A stretch of 64,000 nt of DNA from Salibaculum sp035270045 (GCF_035270045.1 NZ_DATFIP010000007.1:1-64000), one strand, 5' to 3'; positions 26,549 through 35,974 are shown, numbered from the stretch's first letter. The notes: generated from the letters alone by a model not told the origin. Made by a program: numbers and translations.

Positions 26549-26955
26549 GCTATGCCGTCTCCGCCGCCCTGCAGGCGGCCGTCTACCAGGCGCTGGCAGG
26601 CAATTCGGAGGTCGCCGCGCTGTCTGGGGGCGACATCTTCGACGCGCCGCCCGCGGGGCCGGAACCGGCGCTTTACGTCACGCTGGGGCCGGAACGGGTG
26701 CGCGACGCCTCCGACCAGACCGGCCAGGGCGCGACGCATGATTTCACGGTTTCGGTGATCACCGAGGCCGCGGGCTTTGCCGAGGCCAAGGCGCTGGCCG
26801 CGGCGGTTTCGGATACGCTGGTGGACGCGCCGCTGGTGCTGAACCGCGGCCGGTTGGTGGCGCTTCGTTTTGCCAAGGCCCGCGCCCGGCGCCTGCGCCC
26901 CGGCGACCAGCGCCGCATCGACCTGACCTTCCGCGCCCGCGTGGACGACAGCTGA
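26545..26955 (+). CDS. GTA g8, tail terminator (DUF3168)
   Basis: A 136-residue DUF3168 protein. Typical features are the N-terminal helix ALQAAVYQALAGN, DAPPAGPEPALYVTLGPERV and the HDFTVSVITEAAGF strand. The protein caps the tail tube at the head end. It overlaps g7 by four bases. Expected RcGTA order and length. Confidence 0.92.
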   Translation: MSYAVSAALQAAVYQALAGNSEVAALSGGDIFDAPPAGPEPALYVTLGPERVRDASDQTGQGATHDFTVSVITEAAGFAEAKALAAAVSDTLVDAPLVLNRGRLVALRFAKARARRLRPGDQRRIDLTFRARVDDS

Positions 26956-26980
26956 TTTTCAACTCATCGGAGCAAGACAC

Positions 26981-27397
26981 ATGGCAGCCCAGAATGGCAA
27001 GGACCTTCTCATCAAGATCGACATGACCGGCGATGGCCAGTTTCATACCGCCGCCGGTCTGCGCGCCACGCGGATCGCCTTCAATTCCGAGAGCGTGGAT
27101 GTGACTAGCATGGAGAGCACAGGCGGCTGGCGCGAGCTGCTGGGCGGGGCGGGCGTCAAGACCGCCGAGATCAGCGGCTCGGGTGTCTTCCGCGACGCGG
27201 CCACGGACGAGCGGGTGCGCCAGATCTTCTTTGACGGCGAGACGCCGGAATTCCAGGTCATCATTCCCGATTTCGGCACCGTGCAGGGCCGGTTCCAGGT
27301 GGGATCTATCGAATATGCCGGCAGTCACGACGGCGAGGCAACCTACGAGATGGCGCTGGCCTCGGCCGGCCCGGTCGATTTCACGGCGCTGCCGTGA
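26981..27397 (+). CDS. GTA g9, major tail (tube) protein
   Basis: A 138-residue TP901-1-type tail tube protein that polymerises into the short siphovirus-like tail. It starts MAAQNGKDLLIKIDM, followed by FNSESVDVTSMESTGGWREL and GSGVFRDAATDERVRQIFF. GGAGC precedes the ATG. The stop overlaps the g10 ATG (TGATG). All landmarks of RcGTA g9 are present. Confidence 0.95.
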   Translation: MAAQNGKDLLIKIDMTGDGQFHTAAGLRATRIAFNSESVDVTSMESTGGWRELLGGAGVKTAEISGSGVFRDAATDERVRQIFFDGETPEFQVIIPDFGTVQGRFQVGSIEYAGSHDGEATYEMALASAGPVDFTALP

Positions 27398-27711
27398 TGG
27401 TCAACCCGCAGGCAGGCGAGGTGGCGCTGGTGATCGACGGGCAGGCACACCTCTGCAAGCTGACCCTCGGGGCGTTGGCCGAACTGGAGCATTCCCTCGG
27501 CGGCGAGAGCCTGCCCGACCTGGTGCGCCGCTTCGACGAAGGCCGCTATTCCAGCCGGGACGTGCTGGCGTTGATCGTGGCCGGGCTGCGTGGTGGCGGT
27601 TGGCAAGGCGGCCCGCGCGACCTGGTCAGCGCCGAGATCGAGGGCGGACTGGTGCGGGCCGCGCAGGTCGCGGCCGAGCTTCTGGCACGTGCCTTTGCGG
27701 TGCCGGAGTAA
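27397..27711 (+). CDS. GTA g10, gp10-family tail chaperone
   Basis: A 104-residue protein of the GTA-gp10 family, position-equivalent to the tail-assembly chaperones that siphoviruses place between tube and tape-measure genes. It starts MVNPQAGEVALVIDGQ; the LGALAELEHSLGGESLPDLV segment is family-typical. It overlaps g9 by one base. Confidence 0.9.
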   Translation: MVNPQAGEVALVIDGQAHLCKLTLGALAELEHSLGGESLPDLVRRFDEGRYSSRDVLALIVAGLRGGGWQGGPRDLVSAEIEGGLVRAAQVAAELLARAFAVPE

Positions 27712-27715
27712 CCGC

Positions 27716-27910
27716 ATGGACTGGGCCGCCCTTTTACGCGGGGGACTGGGGCACCTTGGACTGCGCCCGGCCGAGTTCTGGGCCCTTACCCCGGCCGAGC
27801 TGTGGTTGATGCTGGGCGTGGACACCGCCGCCGCGCCCATGGCGCGCCAACGCCTTGAGGAACTGAGCCGGGCCTTCCCGGATGAAGGAGCGAGAGATGG
27901 ACGAGATTGA
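27716..27910 (+). CDS. GTA g10.1, small tail assembly protein
   Basis: A 64-residue protein (MDWAALLRGGLGHLGLRPAE and FWALTPAELWLMLGVD) of the small RcGTA family encoded between g10 and g11. It lies 4 bases after g10 and overlaps the g11 start by 14 bases. Lambda-like phages make a frameshifted chaperone extension here; in GTAs it is a separate small gene. Confidence 0.85.
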   Translation: MDWAALLRGGLGHLGLRPAEFWALTPAELWLMLGVDTAAAPMARQRLEELSRAFPDEGARDGRD

Positions 27911-28556
27911 CGGGTTCGAAGCGCTTGAAGACGAGGCGCGCGCGCTGGAACAGACACTGGGCACGGTGACGACGCTGACCGATGCCTTCGAGGGGCAGTT
28001 GCGGGCAACCCAATCGACCCTGACCGAAACGACCCGCGACCTGGGCAAGCTGGAGCGCGGCTTTTCCGGCGGGTTGCGCCGTGCCTTCGACGGGCTGGTC
28101 TTCGACGGCATGAAACTGTCGGATGCGCTGTCGACCGTGGCCGAGGCCATGTCGAAAACCGTCTACAACAACGCGATGCGGCCGGTGACCGATCATTTCG
28201 GCGGGATGTTGGCCGATGGTGTCAATTCGCTGGTCTCGGGGATGATGCCCTTTGCCAAGGGCGGGGCGCTGTCAAACGGGCGGGTGCTGCCCTTTGCCCG
28301 CGGTGGCGTGGTTGATCGGGCCACCACCTTTCCCATGCGCGGGGGCACCGGGCTGATGGGCGAGGCGGGGCCCGAGGCCATCATGCCGCTGGCCCGTGGC
28401 AGCGACGGGCGTTTGGGCGTGCGCGGCCAGGGGGGTGGCCCGGTGAACGTCACCATGAACATCACGACCCCGGACGTGGCCGGATTCCAGCGCAGCCAGG
28501 GCCAGATCGCCGCGCGGATGTCGCGGCTGGTGGCGCGCGGCCAACGCAACCGCTGA
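27897..28556 (+). CDS. GTA g11, tail tape measure protein
   Basis: A 219-residue protein that sets tail length. It is much shorter than phage tape measures (often >700), as expected for the short RcGTA tail. Features are an N-terminal coiled-coil (~8-60), a central GLVFDGMKLSDALSTVAEAM region, glycine-rich PFAKGGALSNGRVLPFARGG and the GLMGEAGPEAIMPL motif near 160 common to phage tape measures. AAGGAG at 27885-27890 supports the ATG at 27897; 27882 is an alternative. Confidence 0.93.
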   Translation: MDEIDGFEALEDEARALEQTLGTVTTLTDAFEGQLRATQSTLTETTRDLGKLERGFSGGLRRAFDGLVFDGMKLSDALSTVAEAMSKTVYNNAMRPVTDHFGGMLADGVNSLVSGMMPFAKGGALSNGRVLPFARGGVVDRATTFPMRGGTGLMGEAGPEAIMPLARGSDGRLGVRGQGGGPVNVTMNITTPDVAGFQRSQGQIAARMSRLVARGQRNR

Positions 28557-28567
28557 GGAGTCGAGAA

Positions 28568-29200
28568 ATGAACTTTCACGAGATCAGGTTTCCCGCCTCG
28601 CTGAGCTTCGGCTCGATCGGCGGGCCGGAACGGCGCACCGAGGTGGTCACGCTGGCCAACGGCTTCGAGGAGCGCAACACGCCGTGGGCGCATTCGCGCC
28701 GCCGCTATGATGCGGGGATGGGGCTGCGCTCGCTCGATGACGTGGCCGCGTTGGTGGACTTCTTCGAGGCACGCCGGGGGCAGCTCTATGGATTCCGCTG
28801 GAAGGACTGGGGCGACTTCAAGTCGTCGCCGCCCTCGCAGGGGGTCGTCGACGGCGATCAACTTCTTGGCATGGGTGACGAGAGTCGCAAGGATTTTCAG
28901 CTCGTTAAAACATATCGTTCAGGTGAGCACAGCTATTTCCGCCCGATTGCCAAGCCGGTGGCGGGCCGCGTGCATGTCCAGGTCAGCGGCGACCCGGTGC
29001 AGCAGGGCGTGGACTACGAGATCGACGTGACCACGGGCGTCATCACCTTTGGCCATCCACCGGATCTTCAGGCCGAGGTCACGGCGGGGTTCGAGTTCGA
29101 CGTCCCGGTGCGTTTCGACATCGACCAGATCCGCACCAGCGTCGCGAATTTCCAGGCCGGCGAGGTGCCGGAGGTGCCGGTTGTCGAGGTGCGGGTATGA
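28568..29200 (+). CDS. GTA g12, distal tail protein (DUF2460)
   Basis: A 210-residue protein of the DUF2460 / TIGR02217 family. It starts MNFHEIRFPASLSFGSIGGP; the FFEARRGQLYGFRWKDWGDF stretch is diagnostic. It forms a ring connecting tail tube and baseplate in RcGTA. TGAGGAG precedes the ATG. The end overlaps g13 by four bases. Confidence 0.95.
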   Translation: MNFHEIRFPASLSFGSIGGPERRTEVVTLANGFEERNTPWAHSRRRYDAGMGLRSLDDVAALVDFFEARRGQLYGFRWKDWGDFKSSPPSQGVVDGDQLLGMGDESRKDFQLVKTYRSGEHSYFRPIAKPVAGRVHVQVSGDPVQQGVDYEIDVTTGVITFGHPPDLQAEVTAGFEFDVPVRFDIDQIRTSVANFQAGEVPEVPVVEVRV

Positions 29201-30099
29201 CCGGTCTGACGGATCACCTGGAAACGGGCCTGACGACGCTATGTCGCTGCTGGGCCATCACGCGGGTCGACGGCGTGACCCATGGCTTTACCGATCACGA
29301 CCTGAGCATTGCGTTTGAGGGTATTGATTTCAAGGCGCAATCTGGATTGACCGCGCGGGCGGTCATGGCGGGTACGGGTCTGTCGGTGGACAATACCGAG
29401 GCCATGGGCGCCCTCAGCGATGCCGCCATCACAGAGACCGACATCGAGGCCGGTCGCTATGACGGGGCCGAGTTGCGGCTCTGGCAGGTGAACTGGGCGG
29501 ACCCGACCCAGCGCGTCCTGCGGTTTCGCGGGCATCTTGGCGAGGTTCGCCGCCAGGCCGGGGCCTTTCATGCCGAGTTGCGCGGCCTGACCGAGGCCCT
29601 CAACCAGCCGCAGGGGCGTGTCTACCAGGCGCCGTGCAGCGCCGTGCTGGGGGACGCGCGCTGCCGGGTGGACCTGTCTGACCCGGCCTATTCCGCGCAC
29701 GCCGAAGTTGCGGGCGTTGAAGGGGCCCGGGTGCTGTGGTTCAACGGGCTGGACGCCTATGAACCTGGCTGGTTCACCCGCGGCACGCTGGAGGTTCTGA
29801 CCGGCCCCGCGGCGGGCCTGTGTCAGCACATAAAACACGACACCTTTGCCGAGGATGGCTCGCGCACGGTGGCCCTTTGGGCGCCACTGGGGGCGGCGCC
29901 GGGGCCTGGCGACCGGGTGCGCGTCGTGGCCGGCTGTGACAAACGCAGAAAGACATGCCGCCTCAAATTCAGCAATTTCATAAATTTCCAGGGCTTTCCT
30001 CATATTCCGGGTGAAGACTGGCTCATGCGGGTGCCCCGCCAAGGCGAGAGCAACGGCGGCGGAAGCCTGACTCCTGTACACTCGGGTCTGCCATCATGA
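29197..30099 (+). CDS. GTA g13, baseplate hub protein (DUF2163)
   Basis: A 300-residue DUF2163 / phage BR0599-type protein. It has the diagnostic Cys-rich end CDKRRKTCRLKFSNFINFQG, then FPHIPGEDWL. RcGTA g13 binds an iron-sulphur cluster with conserved cysteines; here Cys occur near residues ~147, ~156, ~248 and ~254, consistent with that. It overlaps g12 and g14 by four bases each. Confidence 0.94.
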   Translation: MTGLTDHLETGLTTLCRCWAITRVDGVTHGFTDHDLSIAFEGIDFKAQSGLTARAVMAGTGLSVDNTEAMGALSDAAITETDIEAGRYDGAELRLWQVNWADPTQRVLRFRGHLGEVRRQAGAFHAELRGLTEALNQPQGRVYQAPCSAVLGDARCRVDLSDPAYSAHAEVAGVEGARVLWFNGLDAYEPGWFTRGTLEVLTGPAAGLCQHIKHDTFAEDGSRTVALWAPLGAAPGPGDRVRVVAGCDKRRKTCRLKFSNFINFQGFPHIPGEDWLMRVPRQGESNGGGSLTPVHSGLPS

Positions 30100-30536
30100 C
30101 TGCGCTGGTCGAGATCGCGCGGGGCTGGATCGGCACGCCCTATCACCACCAGGCCTGCCTGCGCGGCGTGGGTTGCGACTGTCTTGGCCTGGTCCGGGGG
30201 GTCTGGGCCGAGCACAGCGGCACTCCGCCGCTGCCGGTGCCGGCCTATACCTGGGATTGGTCCGAACCGCAGGGGCGGGAACTCCTCGCCGCCGGGCTGG
30301 AGGTCCATTTGATCCGCAAGCCCCCTGCGATGGTGCGGCCGGGTGATGTGCTTCTGTTCCGCATGCGGCGTGGCGCGGTTGCCAAGCACCTTGGTCTGAT
30401 GGTCGCCGATGGCGCGCGGCCGCGCTTCGTGCATGCCTACCGGGGACACGGGGTGATCGACTCCGATCTTTCGGCCCCATGGCGCAGGCGGCTGGTGGCC
30501 GCCTTCGCCTTTCCCCCTCTCACTGAAAAGGAGTAG
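30096..30536 (+). CDS. GTA g14, NlpC/P60 cell-wall peptidase
   Basis: A 146-residue papain-like peptidase of the tail tip, thought to cut recipient peptidoglycan during DNA delivery. It has the nucleophile motif GVGCDCLGL (C29) and a VAKHLGLMV motif with catalytic His near residue 95. The N-terminal ARGWIGTPYHHQ is typical. It overlaps g13 by four bases and ends three bases before g15. Confidence 0.95.
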   Translation: MTALVEIARGWIGTPYHHQACLRGVGCDCLGLVRGVWAEHSGTPPLPVPAYTWDWSEPQGRELLAAGLEVHLIRKPPAMVRPGDVLLFRMRRGAVAKHLGLMVADGARPRFVHAYRGHGVIDSDLSAPWRRRLVAAFAFPPLTEKE

Positions 30537-30539
30537 TCC

Positions 30540-33500
30540 ATGGCCACGATTGTACTTTCTGCCGCCGGGATGGCGGCTGGCGGGGCCATCGGTGGCTCGG
30601 TCCTTGGGCTGAGCTCCGCGGTGATCGGGCGCGCTGTCGGCGCCACGGTGGGACGGATGATCGACCAGCGCCTGCTGGGGGCAGGCAGCGAGCCGGTCGA
30701 GGTGGGCCGCCTGGATCGCCTGCGCCTGACAGGGGCCAGCGAGGGCACGGCCGTGCCCCAGCTGCACGGACGGATGCGCATCCCCGGCCAGGTGATCTGG
30801 GCCACCGAGTTCCGGGAGCACCGCGAACGTTCAGGCGGTGGCAAGGGCGGGGCGCCGCAACCCGCGACGACAGAATACAGCTACTCCATCAGCCTGGCCG
30901 TCGCGCTCTGCGAGGGCGAGGTGGCGCGCGTGGGCCGGGTCTGGGCCGACGGGCGCGAGGTCGCCCCCGAGCACCTGAACATGCGGCTGCACCGCGGCAC
31001 GCCGGACCAGCTGCCCGACCCGAAGATCGAGGCGGTCGAGGGTGCGGGGATGGCCCCGGCCTATCGCGGCACGGCCTACGTGGTGATGGAGGACCTTCCG
31101 CTGGGCCAGTTCGGCAACCGGGTGCCGCAATTCAACTTCGAGGTCATGCGCCCCGATCAGGCCGGCGGCCCCGGGACGGGCATCGACAAGACAATCCGCG
31201 CGGTCTCGATGATCCCCGGCACGGGGGAATATGCCCTGGCGACCACACCGGTCTATCTCGATCACGGCTTCGGGAACCGGGCGGCGGCCAACCTCAACGC
31301 AGCCTCGGGTCGGACGGATTTCGTCACTTCGCTGGATGCTTTGCAGGACGAACTGCCCGGCTGCGGCTCGGCCGCGCTCGTGGTGTCGTGGTTCGGGAGC
31401 GACCTGCGCTGTGGCACCTGTGACCTGCGCCCCAAGGTGGACCAGAAAGAGGCCGACAGCGCCGGGATGCCCTGGCGGGTCTCGGGTCTGACGCGCGCCC
31501 AGGCGCACCAGGTCGCCGCTCAGAACGGGGCCAAGCTTTACGGTGGCACGCCTGCCGATGCCTCGGTCATCGAGGCGATCGGCGCGCTGCGCGAGCGGGG
31601 CCTGTCGCCGGTTTTCTATCCGTTCATCCTGATGGACCAGGTCGCGGGCAACATACTGACCGACCCCTGGACCGGTGCCGAGGGCCAGCCGCACCTGCCC
31701 TGGCGCGGGCGCATCACGGCGAGCCTGGCCGCCGGGGTCGAGGGCAGCCCGGACGGCACGGCGCAGGCCGAGGCAGAAGTTGCGGCGTTTCTGGGCCAAG
31801 CGCAGCCGGGGGATTTCACGGCGCATGATGGGACAGTCGTGTATGCGGGCCCCGAGGAATGGTCCTATCGTCGCTTCATCCTGCATTACGCGTATCTTTG
31901 CGCGGCGGCGGGGGGCGTGGATGCCTTCCTCCTGGGTTCGGAGTTACGTGGGCTGACACAGATCCGCGGCGCCGGTGGCTTTCCCTTCGTGGCGGGCCTG
32001 GTGACGCTGCTGGAAGAGGTGCGCGCGATCCTCGGTCCCGACTGCAAGATCAGCTATGCAGCGGACTGGAGCGAGTATCACGGCTACCAGCCGCCGGGCA
32101 CGGCGGACAAGCATTTCCATCTCGATGAGGTCTGGGCGCATCCCGAGTGCGATTTCGTGGGCATCGACAACTACTTGCCGCTGAGCGACTGGCGCGAGGG
32201 CGACGACCACGCCGATGCCCACTGGGGCAGCATCTACAACCCCGACTACCTGCGCGCCGGGATCGAGGGCGGCGAACACTACGACTGGTATTACCACTCG
32301 CCCGAGGCCGAGGCGGCACAGATTCGCACGCCCATCACCGACGGCGCGGGCGAACCCTGGCTCTGGCGGGCCAAGGACATCCGTGGCTGGTGGCAGAATG
32401 CCCATTACAACCGCATCGGCGGCACGCGCCAGGCCACGCCCACCGCCTGGCAGCCCGAGGGCAAGCCGATCTGGTTTACCGAAATCGGCTGCCCGGCCGT
32501 GGACAAGGGCACCAACCAGCCCAACAAGTTCGTCGATCCCAAGTCCTCGGAAAGCGGGCTGCCGCGGGCCTCGACCGGGGTGCGCGACGACTTCATTCAA
32601 CGTCAGTATCTCACGGTTCTTCAGGATCACTACGGATCGCAGGCGGGCAACCCCGTCTCGTCCGTGACCGGCCAGCCCATGGTCGACACCGGCCACATCC
32701 ATGTCTGGGCCTGGGATGCGCGGCCCTATCCGGCCTTTCCGGGGCGGGCCGACCTGTGGTCGGATTCCGTGAACTACACGCTGGGGCATTGGATCAACGG
32801 GCGGGTCACGGCGCGGTCTCTTGCCGCGGTGGTGGCCGAGATCTGCACCAGCGCGGGGATCGTGCATTTCGATGTCGGCCGGCTTTTTGGCGTGGTGCGC
32901 GGCTACAGCCTGCCGGATGTGGAGACCGGCCGTGCGGCGTTGCAACCGCTGATGCTGGCCTATGGCTTCGACGCGATCGAGCGGGACGGCCGGCTGGTCT
33001 TCCGGCACCGCACGGGCCGGGCCGATGCGGAAGTTGCGGGCGGTGAATTCGCCGTCTCGCCAGACGATCCCGGCGCGATCGAACTGACCCGTGCCCAGGC
33101 GCCCGAGGTCGTGGGCCGCTTGCAACTGTCCCATGTCGAGGCCGACGGTGACTACGAGGTGCGCGCCACCGAGGCGATATACCCGGGCGATACCACGCCG
33201 ACCACCGCGCGTTCGGAACTGTCATTGGCGCTGACCCGCGGCGAGGGTCTGCGCATCGCCGAACGCTGGCTGGCCGAGGCGCGGCTGGCGCGCGACACGG
33301 CGCGCTTTGCCCTGCCGCCCTCGCGTGCAGGTCTCGGCCCCGGCGACGTGCTGCGCCTGCCTGCGGGGCAGGGCGGCGGGCTTTACCGCGTGGACCTGTC
33401 GGAACAGACCGACCGGCAGGTGCTCGAGGCGGTGCGCGTGGATCCCTCGGTCCATGACCGTCACCCGGTGCCGGGCAGCGCGCCGGTGCTGAAACCCCAT

Positions 33501-34442
33501 GTCGCTCCGATCCCGGTGGAACTGATGCTCATGGACCTGCCGCTGATGCGCGGTGACGAGGATGAACTCGCGCCCCATGCCGCCGTCAGCGGCCTGCCCT
33601 GGCCCGGCAGCGTGGCGCTGCATGCCTCGGACCAGGACGCAGGGTATGCGCTGGAACGGGTCTTGCACCACCCGGCGGTCATCGGCGTGACGCAAACACC
33701 CATGGCGGCGGCGCAGCCCGGCACCTGGGACCGGGGCGCAGCGCTTCGGGTGCGGCTGATCCGCGGAGCGCTGGAAAGCCTCGCCGAGGCCCAGGTGCTG
33801 GGCGGCGGCAACCTGGCCGCCATTGGCGATGGCACCGCGGACACCTGGGAGCTTTTCCAGTTCGCCGAGGCCACGCTGGTGGGCGACAGGACATACGACC
33901 TGCGCCTGCGGCTGCGCGGCCAGGCGGGCAGCGACGGGCTGATGCCTGAAACCTGGCCTGTCGGTTCGGTCTTCGTGCTGATGGACGGCACACCCGGACA
34001 GATCGCGCTGGCGCCGGCCGCGCGCGGCACCCTGCGGCACTACCGCTACGGCCCGGCGATGCGGCCCATTTCCGACCCCAGCTACCAGTATCGCCGCGAG
34101 ACGTTTCGCGGCAACGGGCGGCGGCCCTACCCGGTGGCGCATCTGCGCGCCGCGAAAGCCGGTGGCGACCTTGCGCTCACCTGGGTTCGTCGCACACGGA
34201 TCGAGGGCGATAGCTGGGACCGGGACGAGGTGCCCCTGGGCGAGGCGAACGAGTGCTACCGCGTGCAGGTCCGCGCTGGCGAGACCCTGCTGCGCGAGGT
34301 CACGCGCGACACCCCGCACTGGACCTACAGTGCCGCGGCGCAGGCCAGCGACGGGGCAAGCGGCGCCGTCACCATATCCGTGGCGCAGGTCTCGGACCGA
34401 TACGGCCCGGGCCCGGCGCGTCGCCTGACCGTCACTCCGTGA
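30540..34442 (+). CDS. GTA g15, megatron tail-tip protein
   Basis: A 1300-residue central tail-fibre/baseplate protein. The N terminus (~6-37) is Gly/Ala-rich and hydrophobic, a possible membrane-inserting pilot segment. A GTA TIM-barrel-like domain spans ~430-740, with FVGIDNYLPLSDW near 540 and HVWAWDARPYPAFPGRADLW near 720. A phage-tail beta domain follows (~790-950). Length and domain order match RcGTA g15. AAGGAG precedes the ATG. One uninterrupted frame, so the cluster is likely functional. Confidence 0.96.
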   Translation: MATIVLSAAGMAAGGAIGGSVLGLSSAVIGRAVGATVGRMIDQRLLGAGSEPVEVGRLDRLRLTGASEGTAVPQLHGRMRIPGQVIWATEFREHRERSGGGKGGAPQPATTEYSYSISLAVALCEGEVARVGRVWADGREVAPEHLNMRLHRGTPDQLPDPKIEAVEGAGMAPAYRGTAYVVMEDLPLGQFGNRVPQFNFEVMRPDQAGGPGTGIDKTIRAVSMIPGTGEYALATTPVYLDHGFGNRAAANLNAASGRTDFVTSLDALQDELPGCGSAALVVSWFGSDLRCGTCDLRPKVDQKEADSAGMPWRVSGLTRAQAHQVAAQNGAKLYGGTPADASVIEAIGALRERGLSPVFYPFILMDQVAGNILTDPWTGAEGQPHLPWRGRITASLAAGVEGSPDGTAQAEAEVAAFLGQAQPGDFTAHDGTVVYAGPEEWSYRRFILHYAYLCAAAGGVDAFLLGSELRGLTQIRGAGGFPFVAGLVTLLEEVRAILGPDCKISYAADWSEYHGYQPPGTADKHFHLDEVWAHPECDFVGIDNYLPLSDWREGDDHADAHWGSIYNPDYLRAGIEGGEHYDWYYHSPEAEAAQIRTPITDGAGEPWLWRAKDIRGWWQNAHYNRIGGTRQATPTAWQPEGKPIWFTEIGCPAVDKGTNQPNKFVDPKSSESGLPRASTGVRDDFIQRQYLTVLQDHYGSQAGNPVSSVTGQPMVDTGHIHVWAWDARPYPAFPGRADLWSDSVNYTLGHWINGRVTARSLAAVVAEICTSAGIVHFDVGRLFGVVRGYSLPDVETGRAALQPLMLAYGFDAIERDGRLVFRHRTGRADAEVAGGEFAVSPDDPGAIELTRAQAPEVVGRLQLSHVEADGDYEVRATEAIYPGDTTPTTARSELSLALTRGEGLRIAERWLAEARLARDTARFALPPSRAGLGPGDVLRLPAGQGGGLYRVDLSEQTDRQVLEAVRVDPSVHDRHPVPGSAPVLKPHVAPIPVELMLMDLPLMRGDEDELAPHAAVSGLPWPGSVALHASDQDAGYALERVLHHPAVIGVTQTPMAAAQPGTWDRGAALRVRLIRGALESLAEAQVLGGGNLAAIGDGTADTWELFQFAEATLVGDRTYDLRLRLRGQAGSDGLMPETWPVGSVFVLMDGTPGQIALAPAARGTLRHYRYGPAMRPISDPSYQYRRETFRGNGRRPYPVAHLRAAKAGGDLALTWVRRTRIEGDSWDRDEVPLGEANECYRVQVRAGETLLREVTRDTPHWTYSAAAQASDGASGAVTISVAQVSDRYGPGPARRLTVTP

Positions 34443-34834
34443 TGCGGCAACCGGGCTGGCACGACCTGGACGCGGGGGTGCGGGTGCTTCTGGCCCGGCC
34501 CAGGGCCGACTGGCCGGGGGTGGCCGCAGCGCTGGTCGCGGCGGCGCATCTGTCCGACCGGGTTCGCAAGCGCCTGCGCCGCCCAGTGGCCGGGCGCGGC
34601 TGCGGCTCGCTCGCCTCCGAGGCCATGGCCTGGCGGCGCAGCGGCCATCGGCGGGCCTGCGATGCGGAGTACCGTGCCGCGCTCGCGGTGCTGTTGCAGG
34701 CCCTGGAGGACTGGCGGCAGGACTCGGCCCGGAGCGCGCGGCGTCAGCCGCGGGTGCAGGAAAGACAGCGCGGCAGGGTGGGGTCGGCGCGCAGGCGCGC
34801 GGGCGCCAGTGCCTCTCCGCAGTCCGTGCAATAA
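34442..34834 (+). CDS. DUF7742-like protein after the GTA cluster
   Basis: A 130-residue protein whose first ~90 residues resemble the small DUF7742 family that often follows GTA g15 in Rhodobacterales (SDRVRKRLRRPVAGRGCGSL, AEYRAALAVLLQALEDW). The last ~35 residues are Arg-rich and unlike the family; this part runs antisense into the 3' end of the DksA-like gene by 91 bases. The ATG overlaps the g15 TGA by one base. A lost stop codon could explain the tail. Confidence 0.6.
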   Translation: MRQPGWHDLDAGVRVLLARPRADWPGVAAALVAAAHLSDRVRKRLRRPVAGRGCGSLASEAMAWRRSGHRRACDAEYRAALAVLLQALEDWRQDSARSARRQPRVQERQRGRVGSARRRAGASASPQSVQ

Positions 34835-35082
34835 CCGTATTCGCCGTCATCCATTCGTTCCAGGGCGGCCAGAACCCGGCGGCGGTCGCCCGCGCGGCGC
34901 GCGGCCTGGGCCTTGGCCATGGCCTGGTTCTGAAGCGCGTCCATGCGGCTCAGCCGGCCCACGGCCTGCTGGTCCAGGTCCACGGTCCTCTGACCTTGCG
35001 TGCCCCGCGCGTCTTCCTCGTCAAGCGCGGCGAGCCGGTCCACCAGCGCCTGTTTCAATTCGGCGATGTCGTGGTCATCCAT
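34744..35082 (-). CDS. DksA/TraR-family zinc-finger protein
   Basis: A 112-residue protein with a helical N-terminal half and a C4 zinc finger: C85, C88, C106, C109 (YCTDCGEA...RCLSC). It is of the short DksA/TraR type that binds the RNA polymerase secondary channel. The tip acidic pair of DksA (DxxDxA) is not evident: the coiled coil is shortened and the tip appears as RMDALQNQAMAKA. The ATG at 35082 has AAAGGT upstream; a TTG at 35121 is a weaker alternative. It is divergent from cysE. Confidence 0.88.
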   Translation of the reverse strand: MDDHDIAELKQALVDRLAALDEEDARGTQGQRTVDLDQQAVGRLSRMDALQNQAMAKAQAARRAGDRRRVLAALERMDDGEYGYCTDCGEALAPARLRADPTLPRCLSCTRG

Positions 35083-35164
35083 TTTCGTGACCTTTTCAAT
35101 CACGGGTTTGTTCTTGGCCAATGCACCCTATCTGGGTTAGCACCCGGACAAAAGGAGGCCCGTC

Positions 35165-35974
35165 ATGGCACAGCCGCAACCGCATCTCGCCCAGTTCGAC
35201 CCGGTCTGGGCCCGGATCACCGCCGAAGCCGAAAAGGCCATCGCGGAAGAACCGCTGATGGGCGGGCTTATTCATGCCTGCGTGCTGCACCACAAGACTC
35301 TCGAAAAGGCGCTGTCCTATCGCTTCTCGGCAAAGCTGAACTCGAACGAGATGAGCATGGTGCTGCTGCGCGAGATCGCCGAGGAGGCCTATGCCAACGA
35401 CCCGAGGCTGGTCGAGGCTGCGCGTGCGGACCTGGCCGCGATCGACGAACGCGACCCGGCCTGCCACCGGCTGTTGCAGCCGATCCTGTATTACAAGGGG
35501 TTTCAGGCCATGCAGGCCTATCGGCTGGGGCATTACCTGTGGGCCCAGGGGCGCCGCGATCTTGCCTATTTCGTGCAGATGCGCAGTTCCGAGGTCTACG
35601 GCGTGGACATCCACCCCGGCGCGCGGATCGGGTGCGGCATCATGATCGACCATGCCCATTCCATCGTGATCGGTGAAACGGCCGTGGTGGGCGACAATGT
35701 GTCCATGCTGCATTCGGTGACGCTCGGCGGCACCGGCAAGGAAGAGGAGGACCGCCACCCCAAGATCGGCGACGGCGTGCTGATCGGGGCCGGCGCAAAG
35801 GTCCTGGGCAACATCCGTGTCGGCTGCTGCTCGCGCATTGCCGCCGGGTCGGTCGTTCTGTCGGACGTGCCCGAGAGCACCACCGTGGCAGGGGTGCCCG
35901 CCAAGGTGGTGGGCGAGGCCGGCTGTGCCCAGCCCGCGATCACCATGGACCAGATCCTGAAATCGGGGCCGTGA
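35165..35974 (+). CDS. cysE: Serine O-acetyltransferase
   Basis: First step of cysteine synthesis: acetyl-CoA plus serine to O-acetylserine. In 269 residues an N-terminal helical domain (~1-140) is followed by a left-handed beta-helix with DIHPGARIGCGIMIDHAHSI near 150, GETAVVGDNVSMLHSVTLGG near 170 (catalytic His) and GAGAKVLGNI. The C terminus ITMDQILKSGP lacks the usual terminal Ile that docks into CysK, so complex formation may be weak. AAAGGAGG precedes the ATG. Confidence 0.96.
   Translation: MAQPQPHLAQFDPVWARITAEAEKAIAEEPLMGGLIHACVLHHKTLEKALSYRFSAKLNSNEMSMVLLREIAEEAYANDPRLVEAARADLAAIDERDPACHRLLQPILYYKGFQAMQAYRLGHYLWAQGRRDLAYFVQMRSSEVYGVDIHPGARIGCGIMIDHAHSIVIGETAVVGDNVSMLHSVTLGGTGKEEEDRHPKIGDGVLIGAGAKVLGNIRVGCCSRIAAGSVVLSDVPESTTVAGVPAKVVGEAGCAQPAITMDQILKSGP

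Noticed and set aside
20443..34442. An ordinary integrated prophage
   Set aside because: There is no integrase, repressor, replication or lysis gene and no attachment-site repeat; gene order and sizes match the Rhodobacter GTA exactly.
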